From NCBI GenBank assembly GCA_963624605.1, contig CAVFQD010000022.1, positions 1 to 25,762 on the forward strand: a stretch of DNA of 25,762 bases. Reading direction: 5' to 3'. Each line of letters starts with the position of its first letter. The first letter of the stretch is position 1. This document shows, one piece after another, positions 7,508-15,563 of this stretch. Origin of the DNA: Fimenecus sp963624605. Its GTDB lineage: Bacteria; Bacillota; Clostridia; Oscillospirales; Acutalibacteraceae. Under the pieces are notes generated by a model. The model was not told the DNA's origin and made no database searches. It worked only from the letters and a program-made list of their open reading frames with translations. A program made the position numbers and the translations under genes.

Positions 7508-9082
7508 TTATTCCCATGTAAGCGAAGCTGCGTCCGAGGGATCGGGCGGTATAATTGAACTGTATGTGTCCTTGGCGTTGTTGTCAACATCGATTTTTCT
7601 CATCAGATTCTTTGTAATATTACCTGAGCCGTCGCCTACAACATATTGCGTAGGCTCATCACCCTCGGCTGTCTGATAATAAATCTGAATTATATCCTCA
7701 AATCTGTTGATTACATTCTGCGAATATTTATTGCTTGCGATTGCATAGTCAAGGAAGTATTTGAGCAAATCGACGCCGTATTCGTTTTCACTGCCCGAGT
7801 TCTGCGTTGCGTCGTCGTCGAAGTAATAGACATCTCCCGCTGAAAAAGCCTTGTACCTGTAAACGCCGACATTAGGCATCTCAATGTTTACATAGACATC
7901 GCCGCCGAAAAAGACCTTGCCGCATCTGCCGAGATTGTAGGTGCTGTCCTTAATCGGGTCTGAAACCGTTGATGTGTCGGGGTTCGCCGTACCGAGCACA
8001 ACCGTGCTGAACCTGTATTTTCCCTTGATAGCGTCGCTCATCATTCCGATGTTGCCCGCTATTTTTGTGATTGTGTTTCTGTAAAAGCCGTAAACATATA
8101 TCTCAACATCGCCGTTGAGCACAATGTTGTTACCCTTCAAAAACATAATATTATAATTCTTCTGCGTGGGTGTAACATCAATGTCCGTGTTTACAAAAAG
8201 GTCGTTAATGCCTACGAACGAGGCTATGTTATCCTGATTCTCCTTAAATTTGATAACGCCCGTTTCGGGAGCGTTAAGTATAAGGTTACCCGAGGAATAC
8301 GCAAGCTTGGCAGGCGTTGAGCGGCTTCCGATATTTATACTTATCGTGCCGAAATGCTTGGTTTTCAGCGCAAGGTTCGCCGGAAGCGTTACCGTACCGA
8401 GGCTTGTGAAATTGGTGTTTGAAACGGGGTCGATAATTCCTGCATTCGTACCCTCGTTGTCATAAAAAGTACCGAGACCCTGTATCGGCTCCGAGAGCCT
8501 CGCCGTTACGGTGTAGGGGACAACATTGTCAATGTCATTGTCCTTTACCGCATAGCCGTGGCTTGTAAATCGCCTCTGCTTATCGGTCATTTCGACCTCT
8601 TCCTCGGCAACAACGCCCGAGCCGTCGGAATTAGTCTCCGTTTTAAGAAATTTACCCTTTTTTGTCTGTGTGAGGTTGGTTATATCCACCTGATAATATC
8701 CGATAATTTCCTTGTCCGAATATGAGCCGAGAGCGTTCTCGGTAACATATCTGTACGCCGCCGGACTTTCGTCCCTGTTCCAAATAAGGAAAATTTTATT
8801 TGTCTGAATGGTGTCGTTTTCGCCGCTCGTCTCAACGATGAATTCATTGACATCTGCGTCCGTTCCCCTGTTGTTTACGGCAAGCTGATACGCATACGCC
8901 GAAGCCTCCGCCCCTGCCTGCGCAAGATATTCCGCCTTTTTCTGGTCGGATAAAAAGCGCACCGACCTAAGGCTCGTCATTGTATATCCGTACATTGCCG
9001 TGCCCATAAGGGAAAGAATAAACAACAATGCTATAACTCCCGTCAATGCAAAGCCGTTGTTTTGTTCAAGCCTTGACTTCAT
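7508..9082 (-). CDS. PilX/GspK-like minor prepilin lacking Glu5
   Basis: 524 residues from the ATG at 9082, chosen because GGAAGGGTG precedes it by a few bases; an upstream TTG at 9103 would add seven residues without a good site. The leader MKSRLEQNNG is followed by FALTGVIALLFILSLMG, a prepilin-like helix in which mature position 5 is Gly instead of Glu. Type II secretion GspK and similar tip pseudopilins also lack this Glu, which lets them cap the filament. The next segment, AEYLAQAGAEASAYAYQLA, is typical of the PilX/GspK helix (family knowledge). The rest (about 440 residues) is beta-rich with a FLKGNNIVLNGDVEIYVYG stretch resembling the parallel-beta or adhesin-like regions of PilX-N proteins. 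The C-terminus ends in an acidic PPDPSDAASLTWE tail. It follows pilB by 24 bases within the operon. Confidence 0.8.
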   Translation of the reverse strand: MKSRLEQNNGFALTGVIALLFILSLMGTAMYGYTMTSLRSVRFLSDQKKAEYLAQAGAEASAYAYQLAVNNRGTDADVNEFIVETSGENDTIQTNKIFLIWNRDESPAAYRYVTENALGSYSDKEIIGYYQVDITNLTQTKKGKFLKTETNSDGSGVVAEEEVEMTDKQRRFTSHGYAVKDNDIDNVVPYTVTARLSEPIQGLGTFYDNEGTNAGIIDPVSNTNFTSLGTVTLPANLALKTKHFGTISINIGSRSTPAKLAYSSGNLILNAPETGVIKFKENQDNIASFVGINDLFVNTDIDVTPTQKNYNIMFLKGNNIVLNGDVEIYVYGFYRNTITKIAGNIGMMSDAIKGKYRFSTVVLGTANPDTSTVSDPIKDSTYNLGRCGKVFFGGDVYVNIEMPNVGVYRYKAFSAGDVYYFDDDATQNSGSENEYGVDLLKYFLDYAIASNKYSQNVINRFEDIIQIYYQTAEGDEPTQYVVGDGSGNITKNLMRKIDVDNNAKDTYSSIIPPDPSDAASLTWE

Positions 9083-9106
9083 ACGAATCACCCTTCCGTA
9101 CAAAAA

Positions 9107-10795
9107 TTAAACGATAACTCTCAATATCTCCTCAATAGAGGTCTTACCGTGCATTACCTTATATATGCCCTCGTCTTTAAGCGTGTGCATACCCTGTTTT
9201 ACGGCAAGCTCCTTTATCTGCGCCGCATTCGCCCTGTCAAGAATAAGCTCCTTCATCTCATCCGTAACGGTAAGGAACTCAAATACAGCCTCTCGTCCTT
9301 TATAACCCGTGTTGTTGCAGGTTATGCAGCCCTTGGGTCTGTAAAGCGTAAATTCATCCTCCGGATATTCGTCAACTGGCAGGTCGGGGAATATCTTCAA
9401 AAGCTCTTCCTTTGAAATCTGATACGCTTCCTTGCACTTCGGGCAAAGGCGTCTGACAAGTCTTTGCGCCAGAACTCCGACAAGCGAGGATGTAACAAGG
9501 AACGGCTCAACACCCATCTCGTTAAGACGGGTTACCGCACCGGGTGCGTCGTTTGTATGCAGAGTGGAAAGAACCATATGTCCCGTAAGAGCCGCTTCAA
9601 CGGCAATCTTCGCAGTCTCGCCGTCTCGAATCTCACCGACCATGACAATATCGGGGTCGGAACGCAATACCGAACGCAAAGCCGCCGCAAATGTCATACC
9701 TGCTCTGTTATTCATCTGAACCTGGTTGATTCCTGCCATACGGCGCTCAACGGGGTCCTCAAGTGTAATCGTGTTTTTGTCGTCCGAGCTTATCTCGGCA
9801 AGCGTAGCGTAAAGAGTTGTCGATTTACCGCTACCTGTGGGGCCCGTAACAAGCAGGAAGCCGTAGGGCATATGAATTGCCTTTTCAAACCTCGGGAACT
9901 GCCTTTTCGAGAAGTGCAAATCCTGAAGCTTAACAACGCCTTGCGACCTTTCAAGAAGTCGCATAACGATTTTCTCGCCGTAAACGGTGGGCATTGTCGC
10001 AATACGGATATCGAGCGTTCTGTCCTCAAATCTGACAGTCGCACGGCCGTCCTGCGGAATACGCTTCTCCGCTATGTCCATACCGCCGAGTACCTTTACA
10101 CGGGATACGACCGACGGGAAAAGCTTTATCTGATTTTGCATTACCTCCTGCAAAACGCCGTCGATTCTGAAACGGACTCTCATATGCTTTTCAAGCGCCT
10201 CAACATGAATATCCGACGCGCCTGTCTTGATTGCGTTGTTTATTATCTGATTTACAAGCAGAACCGCGGGCTTGTCGTCAATGGAAAATTCTTCCGAAAG
10301 ATTTTGGTCGTCGCTTGTGTCGTCGTCATCGTAGTTATCAAGCGATGAGTTCATATTGGCAAAGTTTTCAATCGCCGCCGTAAGCTCCATATCCGGCGCT
10401 ACCAACGGACAAATCTCAAGACCCGTCATAAGATGGAGGTTGTCTATCGTTATGATGTCGTTCGGGTTCTTCATTGCGACATAAAGCGTCTTTTCGTCCT
10501 GATAAAGCGGAAGGATGTTGTTCCTCAACGCCATTTCGGGTGTAATAAGGTTCGCCGCAGAAACATTGACTCCGATTTCATTGATTGAAACAAACTTGTA
10601 GCCTGTCTTTTTTGCAAGCATTTTGGCTATATCGTCCTCCGTGCAGTAGCCTAACTGCGTAAGGATTGTACCGATAAGCTCCTTGCTTGTTTTTTGTATT
10701 TCCAATGCTTCGGCAAGCTGTTCCTCTGTGATGATTCCGGCACTGACAAGCCTTGAGCCCATACTGCCGGGAATTATCAGATTATTATTTGCCAT
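9107..10795 (-). CDS. pilB: Type IV pilus extension ATPase PilB (GspE family)
   Basis: 562 residues, the usual PilB length. The N-terminal 145 residues are an MshEN-type domain (LVSAGIITEEQLAEALEIQ, then GYCTEDDIAKMLAKKTGYKF), the kind that in some relatives binds cyclic di-GMP. An acidic DDDDTSDD linker follows at about 155-163. The motor has GPTGSGKS (Walker A, 318-325), the Asp-box region DIRIATMPTVYGEK, Walker B IVMVGE (383-388), the His box GHMVLSTLHT (405-414), and four cysteines in CPKC (451-454) and CITC (490-493), the zinc knuckle of PilB/GspE that PilT lacks. The protein powers pilin assembly on the cytoplasmic face, acting on PilC and coupled to PilM. It follows pilO by about 40 bases and no terminator intervenes. 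All catalytic motifs look intact. Confidence 0.97.
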   Translation of the reverse strand: MANNNLIIPGSMGSRLVSAGIITEEQLAEALEIQKTSKELIGTILTQLGYCTEDDIAKMLAKKTGYKFVSINEIGVNVSAANLITPEMALRNNILPLYQDEKTLYVAMKNPNDIITIDNLHLMTGLEICPLVAPDMELTAAIENFANMNSSLDNYDDDDTSDDQNLSEEFSIDDKPAVLLVNQIINNAIKTGASDIHVEALEKHMRVRFRIDGVLQEVMQNQIKLFPSVVSRVKVLGGMDIAEKRIPQDGRATVRFEDRTLDIRIATMPTVYGEKIVMRLLERSQGVVKLQDLHFSKRQFPRFEKAIHMPYGFLLVTGPTGSGKSTTLYATLAEISSDDKNTITLEDPVERRMAGINQVQMNNRAGMTFAAALRSVLRSDPDIVMVGEIRDGETAKIAVEAALTGHMVLSTLHTNDAPGAVTRLNEMGVEPFLVTSSLVGVLAQRLVRRLCPKCKEAYQISKEELLKIFPDLPVDEYPEDEFTLYRPKGCITCNNTGYKGREAVFEFLTVTDEMKELILDRANAAQIKELAVKQGMHTLKDEGIYKVMHGKTSIEEILRVIV

Positions 10796-10836
10796 TATAA
10801 ACTATTCACCCCAATAAATATTCTGCTTGTTATTCG

Positions 10837-11427
10837 TTATCTGGAAAATTCAACAATTACAATTTGAGCAGTTCTCTGCTCGGTATCTCCCGTCATATTG
10901 ATTGTGTCTATACGCTTGATTTGCTTAGCACTGACCGTATCGTGGCAGAAGGACATAATGTCGCTGTATGCGCCCGTTACGGAAAGAGTAACCGCTATCT
11001 GATTTACATTTTGATCGTTCTTTTCGATTTCGCCGAATGTGAGCTCGGTAAGCTTGCAGTTATGCGCCTCGACATCCTTTTCGAGGTCAATCATAATCTG
11101 CATCTGGTCAAGCGGCTCCTTCGATATCATTACATTATATTCTTCTATCTGCTCTTTGTATTCGCCGCTTCGCGCCTGCAAAGCCTTGAGGTTTGCAATG
11201 GCAAGCTGGTTTTGCTTGTACTGCGTTTTTGCCTTTTCAATGCTTGTGTTTGTCTCCTCAATTCCCTTTACGCCGAAAACGGTGAGGACTATAAGGCCTA
11301 TACACGCAAGAATCAATATGGCAATTACCACTCTGACATCATCGAGGGGGTTTTTCTTGACTGCCTGCTCTTTTTCCGAGCCCTCTCCGGTAGCCTGCTT
11401 TTTCTTAATTACATCGCTTAAAGCCAT
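10837..11427 (-). CDS. pilO: Type IV pilus alignment protein PilO
   Basis: 196 residues. A short charged cytoplasmic N-terminus is followed by one membrane helix (about 32-53), a coiled-coil stretch (about 58-100), and a C-terminal domain ending YSDIMSFCHDTVSAKQIKRIDTI..VIVEFSR. This layout and the YSDIM.F pattern are those of PilO, whose ferredoxin-like domain pairs with PilN to bridge the inner motor to the PilP-type protein outside. GGGGGAGG precedes the start by 10 bases and the pilN stop lies 2 bases upstream, so the two are translationally coupled. The length is close to that of PilO in other bacteria. Family-level similarity is weak, so much of the assignment rests on position between pilN and pilB. 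Confidence 0.88.
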   Translation of the reverse strand: MALSDVIKKKQATGEGSEKEQAVKKNPLDDVRVVIAILILACIGLIVLTVFGVKGIEETNTSIEKAKTQYKQNQLAIANLKALQARSGEYKEQIEEYNVMISKEPLDQMQIMIDLEKDVEAHNCKLTELTFGEIEKNDQNVNQIAVTLSVTGAYSDIMSFCHDTVSAKQIKRIDTINMTGDTEQRTAQIVIVEFSR

Positions 11428-11429
11428 AA

Positions 11430-12149
11430 TTATTTAGCCTCCCCCGTCGTAGTCTCGCTCGCAGTCGTGCTTTCAGCCGCCGCAGTGGTTGTAACCTGCG
11501 TTGTCTGAACCTCGCCGCTGTCGTTTGTAACCGCTTCGCCCTTCTTGTCTGTAACCGTTTCATATACGGGTGCGCCCGTAGAAACCTCAACCGCATTGGA
11601 CATACTCAAAACAAGCGTAAATGTAACGCTCTTACCGTCGTCACCGGATGTTCTTGTAATGCTCGTTGTCTCTACCGTCTTGACAAATTTCTGCATTTCT
11701 TCCGTTTTGAACAGCTCAACATAGTCCCTGTAATCCTGATAATCCTGAACTGTGCAGGTAAGCGTACAAATGCCCTGCGTAAACCAGTTTTCAAGGTCTA
11801 TCTGAGTTATTTGAACATAGTCGGGAGTCTGGTTTGAAATCATTGTAAAGAACTCTACCGCCTCCGGATCCTGAGGCGTAATGCTCTCTATCATTTTCCT
11901 TACGGTGCCGAGCTCGTTGTATATATTCTGATATTCCTGAAGAGCCGGGAACTCGCTTTCGATTGCCGTATTTTTGTTCTGTATCGTCTTGAGCTTGGAT
12001 TTAAGGATCTGCCCCTTAACCGCCACGCCGCCGTAAACAATGAAAAGGCAGACAAGAATTACAAGTGCGACCTTTGATATAAGATCAATCTTTTTTCTGC
12101 TTTCAAGTCGGCGTCTGTAACTGTCGGGCAACAAACTAACTTTGAACAC
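11430..12149 (-). CDS. pilN: Type IV pilus alignment protein PilN
   Basis: 239 residues starting at a GTG. The GGAGG of its ribosome binding site lies 8 bases upstream and overlaps the end of pilM. The extreme N-terminus MFKVSLLPDSYRRR is the conserved INLLP-type peptide by which PilN docks into the PilM groove. A membrane helix (about 24-45) and a coiled coil (45-90) follow, then a ferredoxin-like domain (to about 195). The last 45 residues are a low-complexity tail of Thr, Ala, Val and Glu that ordinary PilN lacks and that is probably disordered outside the membrane. PilN forms a heterodimer with PilO and links PilM to the periplasmic or wall-side proteins. Confidence 0.92.
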   Translation of the reverse strand: MFKVSLLPDSYRRRLESRKKIDLISKVALVILVCLFIVYGGVAVKGQILKSKLKTIQNKNTAIESEFPALQEYQNIYNELGTVRKMIESITPQDPEAVEFFTMISNQTPDYVQITQIDLENWFTQGICTLTCTVQDYQDYRDYVELFKTEEMQKFVKTVETTSITRTSGDDGKSVTFTLVLSMSNAVEVSTGAPVYETVTDKKGEAVTNDSGEVQTTQVTTTAAAESTTASETTTGEAK

Positions 12150-12152
12150 TGC

Positions 12153-13136
12153 TTAAACCTCCAATGCCTGAATTGCAAGTCCGATACAGCCTGCAAATTC
12201 GTTTATTACGTTTCGGTCAAGTCCGAAATTGTAGTTCTGATAAAAATCCGGAACCGTTACCGGAATTTCCATAACCGTATCCTTGATTATATCGCACAAG
12301 CGAGCGCTTCGATCAGCGGTCGTTGTGAAGAATATCTTTTCAATCGGGCTTTCGCCGTTCTGCATTGCGTAATAGCTCACCGAAGAAGCCGTCTCCGAGG
12401 CAAGCATCGAGCCGACCTCTTCAATATCCGCTGCGAGCGTTTCCTCGTTCGGCTCTGCTTTGTATATGTTTTTCACGCTGTCGACAACTCTGTCGGGCGT
12501 TGTTATCGAACGCACCATCGAAATTTCATTGCCCTTAACGACTATGAAATTAAGGAGGTCGTCGGTCATATTCAGCAGCGCAAACTTTTCGTCTCCGACT
12601 ACGCCCGCTTTAAGACCTCTTATCTGTGAAAGCACCGAAGAATCAATGTCTGTCACCTGCAATTTTGACGCCGAAAGAATATTGATATACTGTTCAATCA
12701 TATTTCTTCTCGCCGCAACAAGCATAACATTTGTAACAGGCTGATCCTCATCGTTTACGCCTTCTCCCGCCACAACATAGTCAATTTCCATTTCCTGTAT
12801 CGGGATGGGGATGAATTCCTGCGCCTGCAAAAGAACCATGTTACGAAGCTTATCATCGGCAACCTTGGGGAAGGTAGCATATCTCATAATGACATTCTCG
12901 TTGTTTATTCCGACTATAATATCCGTGCTCTTGAAGCCGCCGCTTTGAAGCAGCTCTGTCAACGCTACATTGAATCTGTCGGGCTCTCTGATGAAGCCCT
13001 CCTCCACCGTGCCCTCCGGCAACGGAGCCTTTCCGCACGAAAGAACAGAATATGTACCGCTTGAGCGAGTGATTTCAACCGCTCTTATCTCTCTTAAATC
13101 GACTTCAATGCCGATTATGCTTTTAGCTTTTGCCAT
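12153..13136 (-). CDS. pilM: Type IV pilus actin-like protein PilM
   Basis: 327 residues, slightly shorter than typical PilM. The N-terminus (GIEVDLREIRAVEITRSSG) is the actin-like nucleotide-binding segment. The signature region at about residues 85-122 (RYATFPKVADDKLRNMV, then FIPIPIQEMEIDYVV) is characteristic of PilM. A second lobe contains VTDIDSSVLSQIRG and a KFALLNMTDDLLNFIVVKG strand-turn-strand. PilM is a cytoplasmic ATP-binding scaffold that grips the PilN N-terminal peptide and helps position the PilB and PilT motors. GGGGGAGA precedes the ATG; pilC ends 17 bases upstream. Confidence 0.93.
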   Translation of the reverse strand: MAKAKSIIGIEVDLREIRAVEITRSSGTYSVLSCGKAPLPEGTVEEGFIREPDRFNVALTELLQSGGFKSTDIIVGINNENVIMRYATFPKVADDKLRNMVLLQAQEFIPIPIQEMEIDYVVAGEGVNDEDQPVTNVMLVAARRNMIEQYINILSASKLQVTDIDSSVLSQIRGLKAGVVGDEKFALLNMTDDLLNFIVVKGNEISMVRSITTPDRVVDSVKNIYKAEPNEETLAADIEEVGSMLASETASSVSYYAMQNGESPIEKIFFTTTADRSARLCDIIKDTVMEIPVTVPDFYQNYNFGLDRNVINEFAGCIGLAIQALEV

Positions 13137-13153
13137 AAGTTTTCTCCCCCTGT

Positions 13154-14356
13154 TTATGAGCCGACCGAAGTTGTCGCCGTGAATATGGGTAAGTACAATG
13201 AAATAAGCATCGCACCGACAAGTCCGCCTATACCGATAAGAGCAATGGGCTCGATTATGGAGCCGAGGTTTCGCGATGTCGTTTCAACATCCTCCTCGTA
13301 AAACTCCGCAACCTTGTCAAGAAGCTCCGGCAGAGTACCTGCCTCCTCGCCGATTGCAATCATACCCGTAACCATCGGAGGAAATAATCCGCTCTTGTCA
13401 AGAGAGTCGGAAATTGACTTACCCTCTTCAATATCCGAAATAGCATCGTCAACGGCTTTTTTAATAAGGTCGCTGCCCGATGTAGGACCTGCGCTCTGTA
13501 AAGCCTCAACCGCGGTAACACCGCCCGCAAGCAGCGTTGCAAGAGTACGGCAGAAACGCGCTATAACCATCTTTGTAATAAAGTCGCCGAGCAACGGCAT
13601 GTGCAATTTGTTCTTTTCCCAAAAATCGTGAGCAGCCTTACTCTTGAAAATAAATCTTAAAACAACGATAAGAACAGCTACCACAAGTATCCACAGATAC
13701 CACTGCGTTCTAAGACTGCCGGAAGCGTTGAATATAAACTGCGTCAATCCGTTAAGCTCCGTGCCGTCCGGAATCATATTTTGGAATACCGGAACCATGA
13801 ACGCCAGCATCGCAATAAGAAGAACGATAGCAAAAATACCGATGTTTTTCGGGTACGATACCGCCGACTTTATGTTATCCTTCAAGGCCTTGTTTTTTTG
13901 AAGCTGGTTTGCAAGGCTGATAAGCGACTGTTCAAGAATACCGCCGACCTCGCCCGTAGCAATCATAGCCACAAAGAGGCTGTCAAAAATTTTGGGGTAC
14001 ATCGCAAATGCGTCGGAAAGAGGCATACCGCTTTCAACATTTTCCGAAATGTCGACAATAGCCGCCGCAAGCGTTGGATTGGTAGCCTGCTTTGCAAGTG
14101 TTGACAAAGCCCTTGTAACGGGAACGCCTGCGGAAATCATAGCTGCCATCTGTCTTGCGAAAATAGCAACATCCTGAATGGATACCTTTTTTCCGCCCGA
14201 CTTTTTCCTTTCGCTTATAACCTTTTCTTTGATATCGGTAACGATAATCCCCGCTTCACGGAGTTTATCCATTGCCGCGGAGGAATTGTCCGCAACAACC
14301 TCGCCGTGGACATTCTGTCCCTGGCGGTTCATACCGTCATATGTAAAGGATGCCAA
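13154..14356 (-). CDS. pilC: Type IV pilus platform protein PilC (GspF family)
   Basis: 400 residues, the normal length for PilC. The N-terminal region FTYDGMNRQGQNVHGEVVA is the typical FxYxAxxxxGxxxxGxxxA start of the family. Two repeated T2SSF domains follow, each beginning with ARQMAAMISAGVPV or ARFCRTLATLLAGG (about 66-190 and 265-395), with membrane helices near 170-190, 220-240 and at the C-terminus. PilC is the polytopic platform that PilB and PilT turn to push pilins in or out of the filament. The start codon appears to be TTG at 14356 with a GGGGG site about 8 bases upstream; the first in-frame ATG would lose the conserved FTYDG motif. It follows pilT by 20 bases. Confidence 0.96.
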   Translation of the reverse strand: MASFTYDGMNRQGQNVHGEVVADNSSAAMDKLREAGIIVTDIKEKVISERKKSGGKKVSIQDVAIFARQMAAMISAGVPVTRALSTLAKQATNPTLAAAIVDISENVESGMPLSDAFAMYPKIFDSLFVAMIATGEVGGILEQSLISLANQLQKNKALKDNIKSAVSYPKNIGIFAIVLLIAMLAFMVPVFQNMIPDGTELNGLTQFIFNASGSLRTQWYLWILVVAVLIVVLRFIFKSKAAHDFWEKNKLHMPLLGDFITKMVIARFCRTLATLLAGGVTAVEALQSAGPTSGSDLIKKAVDDAISDIEEGKSISDSLDKSGLFPPMVTGMIAIGEEAGTLPELLDKVAEFYEEDVETTSRNLGSIIEPIALIGIGGLVGAMLISLYLPIFTATTSVGS

Positions 14357-14376
14357 AGCCTCTGCCCCCTTTTATA

Positions 14377-15477
14377 TTAGTAACCCGATGTCATAAGAAG
14401 TCTTTTAACCTCTTTTTCATCAACGCAATATTCAATAACCGATTCTTTTGAAATTTTCTGTTCCCTGTACAGCCTCAACAGTGCCTGATCCATTGTCTGC
14501 ATCCCCTGCATCTGACCTGTCTGCATAGCCGCATAGAGCTGATGCTCTTTCTCCTCACGGATAAGATTTTTAACCGATGGCGTATCAACCATATATTCAA
14601 CCGCAACACATCTTCCCTTGCCGTTGATAGTGGGAATAAGCTGCTGCGAGATAACCGCCTTCAGCGAATTTGAAAGCTGCTGTCTTATCTGACCCTTTTG
14701 TCCCTCGGGGAACGAGTCGATAATACGGGAAATTGTCATAGGCGCAGTCTGTGTGTGAAGTGTTGAGAAAACAAGGTGTCCCGTCTCAGCTGCCGTAACC
14801 GCAATGGAAATACTCTCGGGGTCACGCATTTCGCCTATCATAATTGTATCGGGGTCGTGTCTCAAAACGGTTTTAAGAGCATTGGCAAAGCTGTGAGTAT
14901 CGTTGCCGATTTCTCTTTGACGAACAGTCGATTTTATATGAGTGTGCAAGAACTCGATCGGATCCTCTACCGTAACGATATTTGTTTCGTATCTCTCGTT
15001 TATGTACTTTATCATAGCGGCAAGCGTTGTTGATTTACCGCTGCCCGTCGGTCCGGTAACAAGCACAAGACCTCTCGGAAGATTACAAAGTCTTTTTATA
15101 TCGGACGGAAGTCCAAGCTTTTCAAGCTCGGGTACCTCAAACGGAATCGCTCTGAATACCGCCGCAAGCGTACCGCGCTGAATGATTACGTTTCCTCTGA
15201 ATCGTGCGACTCCCGGTACGGCTACCGCAAGGTCAAGTTCCCAATCATCTTCAAGCTTTGTTTTCTGCAAAGGGGACATTATTGAAAGCAACATTTTCTC
15301 AATGTCCTCAGGTTCAAGCTTGGGGAAATTATTCTGTCGTTTAAGATCTCCGTTTATCCTGACGCAAGGCTCAATTCCTGCAACCAAATGCAAATCGGAA
15401 CCGCCAACTTCCGTTGTGTGTTTTAATAAATCCTCAAGTGTAAACGGATAAGAACTTTCTTTGCCTGTAAAAACCAC
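14377..15477 (-). CDS. pilT: Type IV pilus retraction ATPase PilT
   Basis: 366 residues from a GTG at 15477, chosen because GGGGAG lies 9 bases before it; a longer in-frame reading to 15645 runs into the 3' end of the preceding gene and carries no PilT similarity. It has the PilT N-terminus (LLKHTTEVGGSDLHLVAG), Walker A GPTGSGKS (142-149), Walker B TIMIGE (211-216), the His box GHLVFSTLHT (233-242) and SVKNLIREEK (301-310), the counterpart of the AIRNLIRE motif that PilT needs for retraction. Unlike PilB it has no zinc cysteines or MshEN domain. Its presence means the filament can probably be pulled back, giving twitching, surface sensing or DNA uptake. Confidence 0.96.
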   Translation of the reverse strand: MVFTGKESSYPFTLEDLLKHTTEVGGSDLHLVAGIEPCVRINGDLKRQNNFPKLEPEDIEKMLLSIMSPLQKTKLEDDWELDLAVAVPGVARFRGNVIIQRGTLAAVFRAIPFEVPELEKLGLPSDIKRLCNLPRGLVLVTGPTGSGKSTTLAAMIKYINERYETNIVTVEDPIEFLHTHIKSTVRQREIGNDTHSFANALKTVLRHDPDTIMIGEMRDPESISIAVTAAETGHLVFSTLHTQTAPMTISRIIDSFPEGQKGQIRQQLSNSLKAVISQQLIPTINGKGRCVAVEYMVDTPSVKNLIREEKEHQLYAAMQTGQMQGMQTMDQALLRLYREQKISKESVIEYCVDEKEVKRLLMTSGY

Positions 15478-15563
15478 TGAATACAACTCCCCTAAATATG
15501 AACATCTGAAAAATATGCGCATAGGGTGCAAGAAAAATTTTATTCCTGCACCCGATTTTACGA

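Noticed and set aside
9464..10348. Plus-strand 294-codon open frame
   Set aside because: It lies opposite the conserved ATPase domain of pilB and shows no sensible protein features.
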